Positions 1-10,000 of a stretch of 64,000 bases of DNA are shown in pieces (positions within the stretch are counted from its first letter, which is position 1; every line of letters begins with the position of its first letter). The DNA lies in the NCBI RefSeq assembly GCF_000372725.1, contig NW_005202428.1, forward strand, positions 1,721,610 to 1,785,609, written 5' to 3'. Under the pieces are notes generated by a model that saw nothing but the letters and a program-made list of their open reading frames with translations, had not been told where the DNA came from and did not search any database. This stretch comes from Emiliania huxleyi CCMP1516 (taxonomy: Eukaryota; Haptophyta; Isochrysidales; Noelaerhabdaceae). Both the position numbers and the translations under genes were made by a program.

Positions 1-33
1 AGCTCGCGTGACGCCTGCGCCCGCTTTTGGCAG

Positions 34-1066
34 CGCTCTGGATGGACAAGGACGTCCCCGACCTCGACAACACCCTGAACATGCTGAGCACGCTCTCGAT
101 GCCGCTCGCGGCCAAGTTCAACTGGGCCGAGCCGCTCCCTGTGCTGAAGCGCCTCGTCGGCGCCGCCTTCGGCGGCGACGGCGTGGTCGTCACGGCGGGC
201 GGCAACTGCCCGGCGGGCGTCCTCGGGCAGGCCAGCTGGAGCTCGCGGAGCTTCCCACACCTCCCCACACCTTCTCACACCTTCCCACACCTTCCCGCCA
301 GGTCGGCGGCCTGCTGGAGCTCGCGGAGCAGATCGAGGCCGGCGCGATGCCGTCTCCCGACCGGATCTACCTGCCGATCGGCTCGAGCTGCACGACGAGC
401 GGGCTCATCCTGGGCGTCGCGCTCGCGCGTCACCTGCGACTGGGACCCTTCGGCGGGCCGCTGCGCATCGTCGGCGTGCCCGTGCACGAGGCGTTCGCCA
501 TGCTGCAGGCCAAGCTGGGCATCCACCGCGCGTCGCTGTCGCAGTACATGCCGCTCACCATCCGCCACACGCTCAAGACGACGTGCGCCGAGCTCGCGCG
601 CCTCGGCGGGCCCGACCTGCACGACGCCAGCCTCCGGATCCTCCACGAGGAGGTCGAGATCCTCACCGACGCCGACCTCGTCGGCATCTACGGCGCGCAC
701 TCCGAGGTGAGCCGCCGCGCGGCGCAGGCGTACGACGCCACGGGCCGGCTCTTCGAGGGCAGCGGCGCGGAGGTGAGCACGCCGCTGTGGGTGTGCGGCC
801 ACTTCGTCGCGAAGGCGTTTGCGCCGCTGATCGACGACGCCGCGAAGGAGGAGCTGCGCGGGCAGACCTTCCTGCTGTGGCAGACCAAGTCGGCGGTGCA
901 GCCGCTCGGCACGGAGGACGAGTGGGCGCAGCTGGCCGAGATGCCGCCGCTCGTGAAGCGGTGGGCGGACGACGGCCCTGCGGAGTCCACGCTGCGCCCG
1001 GGCAAAGTGGACACCGCCAACGGCACGCCTGATGACTATCGCCATCTGATGAAGGCGCTGCCGTGA
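34..1066 (+). CDS. PLP-dependent D-cysteine desulfhydrase / ACC deaminase-like enzyme (5' partial)
   Basis: Fold-type II PLP enzyme of the D-cysteine desulfhydrase / 1-aminocyclopropane-1-carboxylate deaminase family, which removes sulfide or ammonia from small amino acids. Two exons are visible. The first (from an acceptor near 33, frame 3, to 230) encodes GGDGVVVTAGGNCPAGVLG, a phosphate-binding-type glycine loop. The second (302-1066) encodes PIGSSCTTSGLILGVALA, then RIVGVPVHEAF, and near the C-terminus STPLWVCGHFVAKAFAPL followed by FLLWQTKSAVQPL, matching the closing segment of the family. They are joined in phase 0 by a 71-nt GC-AG intron (231-301). The catalytic-lysine exon and the start codon lie upstream of the window. 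The exact enzyme (cysteine versus ACC) cannot be decided without the N-terminus. The family assignment is fairly secure. Confidence 0.75.
231..301 (+). other. GC-AG intron flanked by a duplicated 16-mer
   Basis: 71-nt intron with donor GCCAGC and acceptor CCGCCAG. Its body is a CTTCCCACAC-type tandem repeat. CTGGAGCTCGCGGAGC occurs just inside the 5' end (236-251) and again in the downstream exon (313-328), as expected if the intron arose by insertion with duplication of host sequence. Reading frame is restored exactly by its removal. Confidence 0.6.
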
Positions 1067-1675
1067 GCATGAACGCACACAGATAGAGACACGCGCGTGC
1101 AAGGTCCGTATGGCTCACCGTGTAGTCGGCCACTCGGCGTTTTCACACGCATTTCGTGACACACAATACTGCCAGCAAGATGCGACATTAAGTTACTCGT
1201 GGGGTTCGCGGCAGTCCAGAGCCCTCGGCACCGACCGCACGCGCCCGCCGACGTCGACGACCCCCCCCCGCTCCCCGCGGCTCCCCGGCCCCGCTCCCCG
1301 CGCGGTCCCCTGGGCGCAGAGAGAGCCCCGGCGCCCCGGCTAACGGCCCCTGCACCCCGCGCTGCGCCGGCCGGGCCTCCGCAGCCCCGTGGCCGTGCCC
1401 GCCATGGCCCATCCGCGATGGTGCCCGCGCGGAGTTCGCGGCGCCCCGCCCGCGTGCGGACTGCGGTGCCGGGCGCGTGCCGGGCGAGCGCGCCGCGACG
1501 CGGCCCCCCGCGACTCGCGCGAGACGACACTTGTAGTCCATGTGTAAATCTCAGCCGAACAACCTAGTCTGGCTGATCTACCTCCCCGTTCGATGGTTCG
1601 AAAGGTCTGAGGGTAGAGCCGCACACCATAGTCTCACGTCACGAGCTCGCTGCCTTCTCAGGCGCTCCAACGCCG
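1067..1675. other. Intergenic, no gene seen
   Basis: Very GC-rich spacer between convergent genes. Open frames here are long only because stops are rare at this composition; none shows a recognisable domain. No repeat shared with the rest of the window was noticed. Confidence 0.5.
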
Positions 1676-2938
1676 CTAAGTGCAGCGGGCGGGTGGGAAC
1701 CGGACGGGGCGGGGGAAGTGGCGGTACTCGTTGTGAAAGACAAGCACGTCCATCCCACAGTTGGCCAGGGGCTGCAGCTGCGCTGGGGATCCCGAGGGGC
1801 CGAGCAGCTTGTCGACGAGCTCCGACTCGCCACCCTGCTTGCGGCTGAAAGACCAGACCTCGCCCTCGACGCGCCAGAGGAGCTCTGCGTCGAAGGCGAA
1901 GCCGCCCATATCGACGCAGTACTTGCGCGCGCCGTACATCCGCGCCTGCCAGTTGTGCTTCGTGCCGCTGCACCACCCCGCGCTAAAGTGCTTGAACTCG
2001 CCTGTCGACTGGTTGTACACGGGCCTCTCGATCGTCATCGCCGTCCACCGTCCTCGAAAGTAGCCGTCGCACGCCGGAGCGAGCCACACCGACCGGCGCA
2101 CGGCAAAAATGCCGACCCGCCGCCGCCCGAGCAAGCGCAGCTCGGACCAAAGCGAGGGGTGGTACGCGTTGTCGTCGTCCATGTTGTAGACGACGCCGCT
2201 CAGCCGGCGGTCGCGGATGTACTTGAGCGCCACGTTGCGCTGCGCGTTGCCTCCGGAGCGAGTCGGGCCAAAAGCGAGGTGGACATGCGGGACTCCGCTC
2301 TCGCTGAGCAGCTGTGACACGTCGGGACTTGGCGCAGCTGCGTCCTCGGCCACGAGCCAGAGCACTCCTCTTCCCTCGGTGCTCAGCAGCCTGGCGCAAT
2401 GCATCAGCTTGGCGCGCTGCAGCTCATGCGGGAAGGTGGTGGTGACGAGAAGGAGCCGCCTCCCGGCGCGCGCCGTCGCTGGTCCCTCCCTCGCGACGAG
2501 CCTCTGCTCCGCCGCGAGGTGCGGCCAGATTGTGTCAATGGTGCGCATGGTAAAGTCGGCCTTTGGTTCGCTCGAGCAGTTCTTCTGTCCGTTCGCTCGC
2601 GTGCAGGTCCGGCGGCGCGGTGAACAGCTCCAGCCGGAGCAGTCAACAGAGCTGGCGGTCGCGAGGCCGCGTAGCCTTGGGCGTCGGCTCACTTCTCTGA
2701 TGGTCTGGTATGAGAAGGTGCGCTCCCGTGTCAGGCCGCCGCTGGAGTTGAGGGCCACGAGCACTGCGGCACAGTACGGAACCGATGCCGGGCTCCGTCC
2801 AGACGTTCGTTCAGCGACCACCTGCATGGTGGCACTGCTCGAGGGCCGCCACGCGAGCTCTCCATCGGGCGCGCGAACGCGTCGCGATACGAAATCCTTG
2901 CCCGGACGAGACGCGAGACGGCGAGCAACGACGGGCAC
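1676..2938 (-). CDS. Family GT43 glycosyltransferase (beta-1,3-glucuronyltransferase-like)
   Basis: Golgi-type inverting glycosyltransferase of CAZy family GT43, which transfers glucuronic acid or xylose from UDP-sugar onto a glycan. The catalytic part reads in order: LLLVTTTFPHELQRAKL, GRGVLWLVAEDA, GNAQRNVALKYIRDR, then the metal-binding acidic motif VVYNMDDDNAYHPSLW (around 2160-2200), FSAGWCSGT, YCVDMGGFAFDAELL, GESELVDKLL and C-terminal LANCGMDVLVFHNE, all colinear with GT43 enzymes. The frame is open for 420 aa without a recognised intron. The first ~130 residues are unlike the family, so the real start may be the internal Met at 2548, or an upstream exon with a membrane anchor may be missing. 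Acceptor substrate is unknown. Strong on family, weak on start. Confidence 0.85.
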   Translation of the reverse strand: MPVVARRLASRPGKDFVSRRVRAPDGELAWRPSSSATMQVVAERTSGRSPASVPYCAAVLVALNSSGGLTRERTFSYQTIREVSRRPRLRGLATASSVDCSGWSCSPRRRTCTRANGQKNCSSEPKADFTMRTIDTIWPHLAAEQRLVAREGPATARAGRRLLLVTTTFPHELQRAKLMHCARLLSTEGRGVLWLVAEDAAAPSPDVSQLLSESGVPHVHLAFGPTRSGGNAQRNVALKYIRDRRLSGVVYNMDDDNAYHPSLWSELRLLGRRRVGIFAVRRSVWLAPACDGYFRGRWTAMTIERPVYNQSTGEFKHFSAGWCSGTKHNWQARMYGARKYCVDMGGFAFDAELLWRVEGEVWSFSRKQGGESELVDKLLGPSGSPAQLQPLANCGMDVLVFHNEYRHFPRPVRFPPARCT

Positions 2939-2990
2939 CTCGTGGGCAGGAGAATTTTTACGCGGGAGAATTTCACAACAACAGCAGCAG

Positions 2991-3066
2991 GACGGCGCTC
3001 GCCGGCGCTACGGCGCTCGCGGCGCGCTCGTGGCGTTCAGGGCGGCTCGCACACGCACACGCACAT

Positions 3067-3159
<93 letters not shown>

Positions 3160-3530
3160 CACAGACACACAGCCCCTTCCCCTCCCCCCTCAAGGGCGAG
3201 GACACGCACAGGCCGCACCTCTAGTGAGGCCCGCATAGTATGTGGGAGACTCGCGCCGCCGCCCCTGCCACCCCTGTGTCAGTGTGCCTGTGGTAGGAGA
3301 GACTGCCAGCGACAAGCTGGAGGCAGGTCGCTAGACTGAGATGAGACCGCCAGTGGATGTGGGAGTCCACCGCGCACCGCGCTGCGAGCCTGTCGTGTCC
3401 CTTGTCAGGAGCAGGAGAGCCCCACCTGTCCCCCTGATCGTTCTTCCAAAATCCTGCTCGTGCAGGTGGGGACCCTGTCCTCGTCCCATCCCTCGTTTGG
3501 CGTGTCTGTTTTCTTTCTTTCTTTCTTTAA
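2991..3530 (+). repeat. Dispersed ~540-bp repeat, copy A (contains (CA)45)
   Basis: From GACGGCGCTCGCCGGCG to a T-rich tail (CTTTCTTTCTTTCTTT), this segment is closely matched in the same orientation at about 61354-61855. It starts with a CA microsatellite whose length differs between copies and ends in pyrimidine-rich sequence, as in some non-autonomous retroposons. A short piece of its 3' part is present inverted near 13655-13740, and tail-like sequence recurs near 62990-63050. No coding capacity. A SINE-like nature is inference. Confidence 0.75.
3068..3157. repeat. (CA)45 microsatellite
   Basis: Uninterrupted 90-bp CA dinucleotide run inside the dispersed repeat; the homologous copy at 61.4 kb has a shorter, interrupted run. 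Confidence 0.98.
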
Positions 3531-4060
3531 CAGCAGCAGGAGAAAACCGCTGGGCGCAGTTTTGTCATATGACCTGGCTGTCGCCTCAACATAGGAATCC
3601 TACTTGATGATGAGAGTGTAGAGACGCGTATAAATTCTTTGCGATGTAGGTAGGTACTAGTAGCTCAGTCAGGCCCCAAATGATTTGTAGATAGATTTGT
3701 TTGTTTGTTTGGCGGTCTATTGCTTGCTCCATAATTGCTGTGAACATGGGATTTGGATACCAATCTCAATCGTCAATGAGATGTGTGAAGAGGACGGCCA
3801 GAGGACGGCCGACCGATCGACGAAACACACGCGCGAGCTGGCGAGCTCAGCTGCATCTCAATCGAATCTCAGGGGGGCGCCGTGTGTATAACGGACACAT
3901 GGCACTGGAGACTGGAGTAACAATATTTGACACTAGTACCCCAAGGCTAAGCTTCTGTTCAGCTGCGTTTTTGGTCAGGGAGCTCCTTTGCTTGGCATGC
4001 TGTAACCGTTGCAGCGCTTCAGTCGCCGCCCCCACCGCGCTCGGGTGTCACCCGCCTTTG
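3531..4060. other. Intergenic, no gene seen
   Basis: Noticeably lower GC than the surroundings, with no domain-bearing frame on either strand and no repeat matched elsewhere in the window. Confidence 0.5.
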
Positions 4061-4061
4061 C

Positions 4062-4337
4062 TCATGCCCAGTGAATGACGGGGGTGTTGCACGACTGAAG
4101 TCGTTTGGTCCATTCTTGGGCGCCTCCTTGGTCAGACTCCATCATGCGCTCGTGCCACTCGATGGCCATGATGGATAGCTTGCAAAGTGCAGAAGGGCTC
4201 CTCTCCCACACGTGCCGCAGAATTTTGTATTCATGGCCCTCGACGTCCATCTTGATCGCCACGACCGGTGCGCGCTTCAACGCACGCTTGACCAACTGCA
4301 CAAAGTCTATGGAGCGCACTCTCACGGCGTTGATCAC
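4062..4337 (-). pseudogene. FkbM-type methyltransferase fragment
   Basis: Short frame encoding FVQLVKRALKRAPVVAIKMD directly followed by VEGHEYKILRHV and then LSIMAIEWHERM. This is the C-terminal half of an FkbM-family SAM-dependent methyltransferase, with the characteristic KxDVEGxE motif and the following acidic E-h strand. The N-terminal SAM-binding half is absent and the upstream sequence turns into pieces of a different gene, so this is a fragment rather than a working gene. It could be the last exon of a gene whose other exons I did not find, but the scrambled neighbour argues against that. Confidence 0.6.
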
Positions 4338-4455
4338 TTTTACCTCTTGGACAATGGCTCAACAGATGATTACACCTGCCAACGATGGTGCAACCACTCA
4401 TCCATCACATCCGCCTCATTTTTGAAGACAGAAAGGACGACAAGAAAGTTTGATG
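4320..4455. pseudogene. Scrambled GT92-like glycosyltransferase fragments on both strands
   Basis: Minus strand, about 4452-4384, encodes NFLVVLSVFKNEADVMDEWL then HH. Plus strand, about 4327-4378, encodes GVDHFYLLDNGSTDDY. In GT92/DUF23-type proteins these two segments are adjacent on one strand (NE..EWL.HH....GVDHFYLYDNGSTD). Here they face each other, so a small inversion has broken the coding order. No intact gene can run through. Confidence 0.6.
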
Positions 4456-4460
4456 AACGC

Positions 4461-5200
4461 ATTTGCTCCTGCGACACGACAGGCCGAGATCAGTAAAGGG
4501 GTCCTGGCGTGGCACGGGCGGGCGCGTGCTGGCGGGATGCTGGTGTGGCGAGGCGCGCGGGTCAGGTGGCGTTATCTATGCGATAGGCAGGCCTAAGGAG
4601 GTACCGGCGGCAAGGGGTTGGAGATGCGGGCATCCGGGGGGGGGGGGGGGGGTGCGGAGGTGGGGTGGTGGTAGCGGGGCTCGCCGGAAGCGCAGTGACG
4701 TCTGGCAGCGCAGTTGACGATGCAGCAAGCGCGGCGGGGGACAAAGCTCGGACGCCCTTTTTCTTGTAACAAAGAAGGTGACTGAAAGTGGTCTCAAGTG
4801 TCTCGAAACGTGTCTCAAACTCAAATCTTCTCGATCGAATCTAAATGTGTGTTTCACGAATTCCCGAGGTGCAGCAGAGCAGAGGTGCAGCAGAGGTGAA
4901 GGAGAGGTGCAAGTGCAGCAGAGGTGCTCATTCAGTCTACCGGAGGGAGGTGCCCGTGCGTACACTCTGGTTTTGGCAGCCTCGCCTCGGCTGGCGCCTC
5001 GGCAGCTGGGTCGGGGGCTGCTCCCCCTTCCCCTAGGGCCATTTGATTGCGGGAGCACGAGGGCTCCCACTCGCGCCCGGCGGCGCGCGGAGGAGGCCGA
5101 GAGTATACCCATATACCCATATACGGCCTAGAAAAGTTTCTCCGAGACCTCGCGAGCGGGCAGGTATTCACACCTCGGCAGTGTGGTTTGGGCCGGGCAG
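4461..5200. other. Intergenic with a 17-G homopolymer
   Basis: No gene recognised. A run of 17 G lies at 4636-4652. Around 4867-4925 there is a short imperfect GGTGCAGCAGA repeat. Confidence 0.5.
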
Positions 5201-5204
5201 GGCA

Positions 5205-5411
5205 GGAGCAGGCGGACATCGCTTCCAGGGAGGGGGGCGTGCTTCTGCTCACGCTCCACCCCCCCCCCTAGCATGTGGTGAAGGCCCTGGGGGGGTCGGG
5301 ACCCCCCCCCTAGCATGTGGTGAAGCCTCTGGGGGGGGTCGGACCCCCCCCCTAGCATGTGGTGTGAGCAGAAGCACGCCCCCCTCCCTGGAAGCGATGT
5401 CCGCCTGCTCC
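5205..5411. repeat. Perfect 48-bp inverted repeat with a tandem core
   Basis: Left arm 5205-5252 (begins GGAGCAGGCGGACATCGC) is the exact reverse complement of right arm 5364-5411. The ~110-bp loop holds three tandem units of CCCCCCCCTAGCATGTGGTG. Exact identity of the arms suggests a recent origin or gene conversion. No coding frame. Possibly the two ends of a very small inverted-repeat element. Confidence 0.9.
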
Positions 5412-5444
5412 AGTGTGGGTTTCACACCCGGAGATATACTGAAA

Positions 5445-5584
<140 letters not shown>

Positions 5585-5641
5585 AGAGGGATGGGGAGTG
5601 ACACAGCCAATCCTTTGTGTTCACACCCGTCTTCTTCAGCG

Positions 5642-6514
5642 GCTGAGGGAGGGTGTAGAGGATGTAGAGTGTAGAGCGCTGTAGAGCTGTAGAGATGTAG
5701 AGCGCTGTAGAGCTGTAGAGCTCTACATCCGGCGCGTGACGATGTGAGTCGCCTGTAGAGCGATGTAGAGCGCGATTTTGCTGTAGAGTTTGTTGTAGAG
5801 GCTCTACAGCCAAACCGCCGGGAAGGCAGTGACTCAAAGAGGTCGAGCCGCGCTAATGGGGTGTCTCCGAGCTTACTGGAGCTCTGATGGACAGCCCTGG
5901 CTATCCCTGACACACAGAGAGTCACTCTGACGGCACACAACACCCTATGACTGCGTCATGACCAGCCTGCCATGTGTCGCCGGTGCCGCATTCGTCGCTG
6001 TGCTTCTTTAGCAGGCGGTGGACTGTCGGCTGCGAGGACGGTCGCATTTGCGCGAGGCGAGGCGAGCATTCAGACGCGTTGCATGCGCCATGCCTCGCGC
6101 CAGCGCGTGCGGGAGCTCCTGGCTGAGCGTTGAGTCCAGGCGAGTTGCGCTGGCCACTATCGCTACGCCGAGCCGAGCTGACGCGCCGAGGCGCCGGCCA
6201 GTCGCAGCCGTGAGGCATGCCACAGCAGCAGAGGCACCTGCCACCCATTGGGCGGGCAGACAGAAGGCCAGGGCAGCACTGGCAAGTGCAACGCGCCTCA
6301 TGTCGGAGAGCGACCGTGCCTCGTTCGCCGCTTATGATGTAGAGTTTGTTGTAGAGATTTCACGTTGTAGAGCGCCTCTACATCGCTCTACAGGCGACTC
6401 ACATCGTCACGCGGCGGATGTAGAGCTCTACAGCTCTACAGCGCTCTCCAGCGCTCTACATCTCTACAGCTCTACAGCGCTCTACACTCTACATCCTCTA
6501 CACCCTCCCTCAGC
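5642..6514. mobile_element. MITE-like element with ~130-bp terminal inverted repeats
   Basis: The left end (5642-about 5775, starting GCTGAGGGAGGGTGTAGAGG) is mirrored with few differences by the right end (about 6380-6514). Both arms consist of short repeats of GTAGAGC/GTAGAGATG. The ~600-bp interior has no transposase. On its minus strand (6301-6008) lies a 97-aa frame starting MRRVALASAALAFCLPAQWV, which resembles a signal peptide and could be a captured exon or chance. TTCAGCG occurs just outside both ends and may be a degraded target duplication. A non-autonomous DNA transposon is the simplest reading; no autonomous partner is in the window. Confidence 0.65.
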
Positions 6515-7065
6515 TTCATTCAGCGATACACTCCAAAAAAATTCTCGAGTATCTCACATTTACTTGATAAACCAGCCGATCCAACAATCCTTTCACACCG
6601 GACGGTAGAGCCGAATCTGACGGCCAGAAAGCTCACCAGCCTCGCAACACATGCCATACCCATCCCTCCCTGATGACTCACAGAAGCCGCAGGCCACGTG
6701 GAGACATAGCTACGTGACCACGCAAAACACGCCCGGAGACTGCTCACATCCCGATATCCCGGGCTCCAACAATGGTCCCACTATCGGGCCTATCGCGGTC
6801 CGACGCCGATCTACTTGGCTGTCCCCAGCCCACACACAGGTACCGGGCGGGTGCACCCAGCCTGGCCGCAGGAGGGCGGGCCCGGGCCGAACCTCCCACT
6901 CAGAGGTCCATTGAAGTCGTCCGCGGCGCCGTCCCGAAGCAGACAGTGCGCGAAGCAGCCGCATGCGGCCGCCGAGCGCGATCAAGTAAATGCGAGATGG
7001 GAAGAATTCCTATCCACGTAAATGCGAGATATACACGCCCAGCCGGACTCCCTGCTTCTAGCGTG

Positions 7066-10000
7066 ATGATGTCCGCAGTGCCGCTGCAGCTCCTCGACGC
7101 GTCCTCCTTCCCGCACGCGCGCTGCATGGACGGGTCGCCCGCCGGCTTCTACCTCGCACGAAACCGCTCCTCTCCCGACTGGATCTTTGAGCTCCAGGGC
7201 GGCGGCGAGTGCGCCAGCCGCTCCGGCTGCCTCAGCCGTGCGGCGACGGCGCTGGGCTCGTCGCTTCACTTTCCGCCGTCTGCCACCCTCTCCTTCCTGC
7301 TTCAGGACACATACGCCAACCCGCACCTCCGCTCGTGGAACCGCGTGCACCTGCCCTACTGCTCGCAGGACCTGTGGACCGGCCAGCGTACAGTCCGGTC
7401 GCGCGAGACATTCGACTACTACTTTTCCGGCCACCTCATCGTCGACGCCGTGCTCACGCACCTCGAGCGGCACTCGGACCTCGGCTCAGCTCGCCGCATC
7501 ATCCTGACCGGCGAGTCGGCGGGCGGCATCGGCGTCTGGCCACACCTCGACTGGCTCGCCCAACGCTACCCGCGCGCAACGGTCGTCGGCGCGCCCATCG
7601 CCGGCTTTTACTTTTACGCGCACCCCTACACCGGCCCAGGCCACACGGCGTCCCACCTCGCCGATTTTCGCGAGGCGGCCTGGCCGGGCCATTACGCGCT
7701 GTGGCAGTCGTTCGTCGACGAAAGCTGCGCGGCAGCTTTCCCGACCGCGCCGTGGCGCTGCCTCCTCTCAAACTCCTCCTGGCCGTACGTCTCCAGCCGC
7801 GCATTTGTGAGCGAGGCGCAGAGCGACAAGGTCGTCCTGACGGCGCACATTGGGCGCCCGCCGTTTAGGGCTGTGAAGAGCGTCTCTTCACAGCTACTGG
7901 TGTGAATAGGCGCACGACTGGGTGCCAGCCTCGCAGGACCCGGACTGGTCGCCGCACGTGCTGCGATACCTCTCCCAGTGGCAGGTCAACATGAGCGCCG
8001 CGCTGGCGCCGCTGATGGACCCCGCCTCGCCCCACGGCGTCTTCAACCCCGCCTGCTTCCTGCACACCGGCTTCTCGGCGCACGCGCCGCTGATCGCGAA
8101 CCACAGCTACCTCGAGGCGTTTGGCGAGTGGTACTTCCGAGGCACGCCGGTCAAGCTGCAGGACCGGTGCGGCCTCCTCTGCAACCCGACGTGCGCGCAC
8201 TCGGGGTCTCACCCGGCGTCGACGGGCGCCGCCGCGGCGCCGAGTGAGGCGGGGTCTCACCCGGCGTCGACGGGCGCCGCCGCGGCGCCGAGTGAGGCGG
8301 CGGCCCTCCTGTCGCTCGCTGGCGGAGAGCCACGCACGGATCCCGAGCCGCCGATGCCGCACCTCGCATGCAGGCCGCGCCTGCTCGGCCGCAGCATGAA
8401 GGCCGCTGGCCACGACCTCGCCCAGTCGCGCCGAGCCAACACCTCCGAGGCTTGCGCTGCCGCGTGCTGCGCAGACGGCCGGTGCGCCGGTGCGCTCTTT
8501 GAGCCAGCCTCGGCCATCAGCTGGCATGGCTGCGTCAAGGGCGAGCCGTGCTGCTTCCTCAAGACGAGCGTGGCGGACGCGCAGCCCCTCCCTGCGCCGT
8601 CGCCGGGATTCCAATCCGAGCTTTGGAAGATGGACGGGCGATCGCAAGACCCAGAGACGCTGGGATTCCTCGCCGCCGCCCTCGGCTCGCACATGGTGCT
8701 GCAGCGCGCCCCGCTAGCTGCTACCGTCTGGGGGTTTACCGCGCCTGGCGCCACCGTGACGTCGACGATCGCGCCGGCCAGGCCCGAAGAGTGCGAGGCG
8801 GTACCCGCGCTCGCCTCGGGCGGCGCATGCGCGACGCGCACTCTGACCTGCAAGGCGGGCGCCGACGGCGCTTGGCGGCAGGCGCTCCCGCCGGTTGCAG
8901 CGTCCACGGTTGCGTTTTCGCTCACGTTTGCGTCCTCAAACTCGAGCGCGGAGCGCGCAGAGCTGCACAACGTCTTATTCGGCGACGTCTACTTGTGCGG
9001 CGGCCAGAGCAACATGGAGTTTGCGATGCCGGCAGACGCCAACGCCTCGGCCGAGATCGCTGCGGCCGACGCGTATCCTCACATACGCATCTTCTCGGTC
9101 GGCCATCGCACTTCGTCCGCCACGCCGCTGCGAGACCTGCAGACCGTCTGGGAACCGTGGCAAGTGGCGAGCCGTGCGACCATCGCCAAGGACTTCACGC
9201 CGCACTCGCACCTCTTCGCGACCTTCTCCGCCGTCTGCTGGCACTTCGGAAAGTCGCTTTCCGACCGGCTCGCGGCTCGCGGCAGTGTCGTGCCTCTCGG
9301 CCTCGTGAGCAACAACTGGGGCGGCACCAAGCTCGAGATGTGGGCACCCGCAACAGTCTTTGATGAGTGCGGCGTCTCCCCGCCCCCGCAGCCGCTCGGC
9401 GGGCCGATGTGGAACGCCATGATCCTACCATACGCCGCGGGCCCGATGGCGCTGAGCGGCTTCGTCTGGTACCAAGGGGAGGCCGACACGGCGACCACTG
9501 CCACGGCGGCGCTCTACCGCTGCACCTTCCCAAAGATGATTGGTGCGTGGCGCGATGCGTTTCGCCAGCCCACCGCGTTCTTCGGGTTTGTGCAGCTTAG
9601 TACCTGGTGCGGGGGAGGAGAGCTTGCCGAGGCGCTGCCGGCGATGCGCGACGCGCAGATGGGCGCTGCCGCGCTCCACGGAGTCGCCTACGCGACCAAC
9701 GCCGACCACGGCATGGGCTGCGCCATTCACCCAGCCTTCAAGCGGCCCGTCGCCGAACGTCTCGCCACCGCTGCCCTCGCCGTGAGGTACAACGAGAGTG
9801 TCCGCTGGCGCTCGCCGAGGTACGTCACGGCCGAGCAGACGACGCCTCAGGCCGAGGGCACCGTTACGGTGGAGATTTCGCTGCGCGACGTCAGCCCCGC
9901 CGGGCTTCACCTGCGGCGGCCATTCAATTACTTCTCCCCCGGCTACGCCGCCGCCGCCCCGGTGGCGGTTGACTGCACGGGCAGCACGCCAGTCAGCCCG

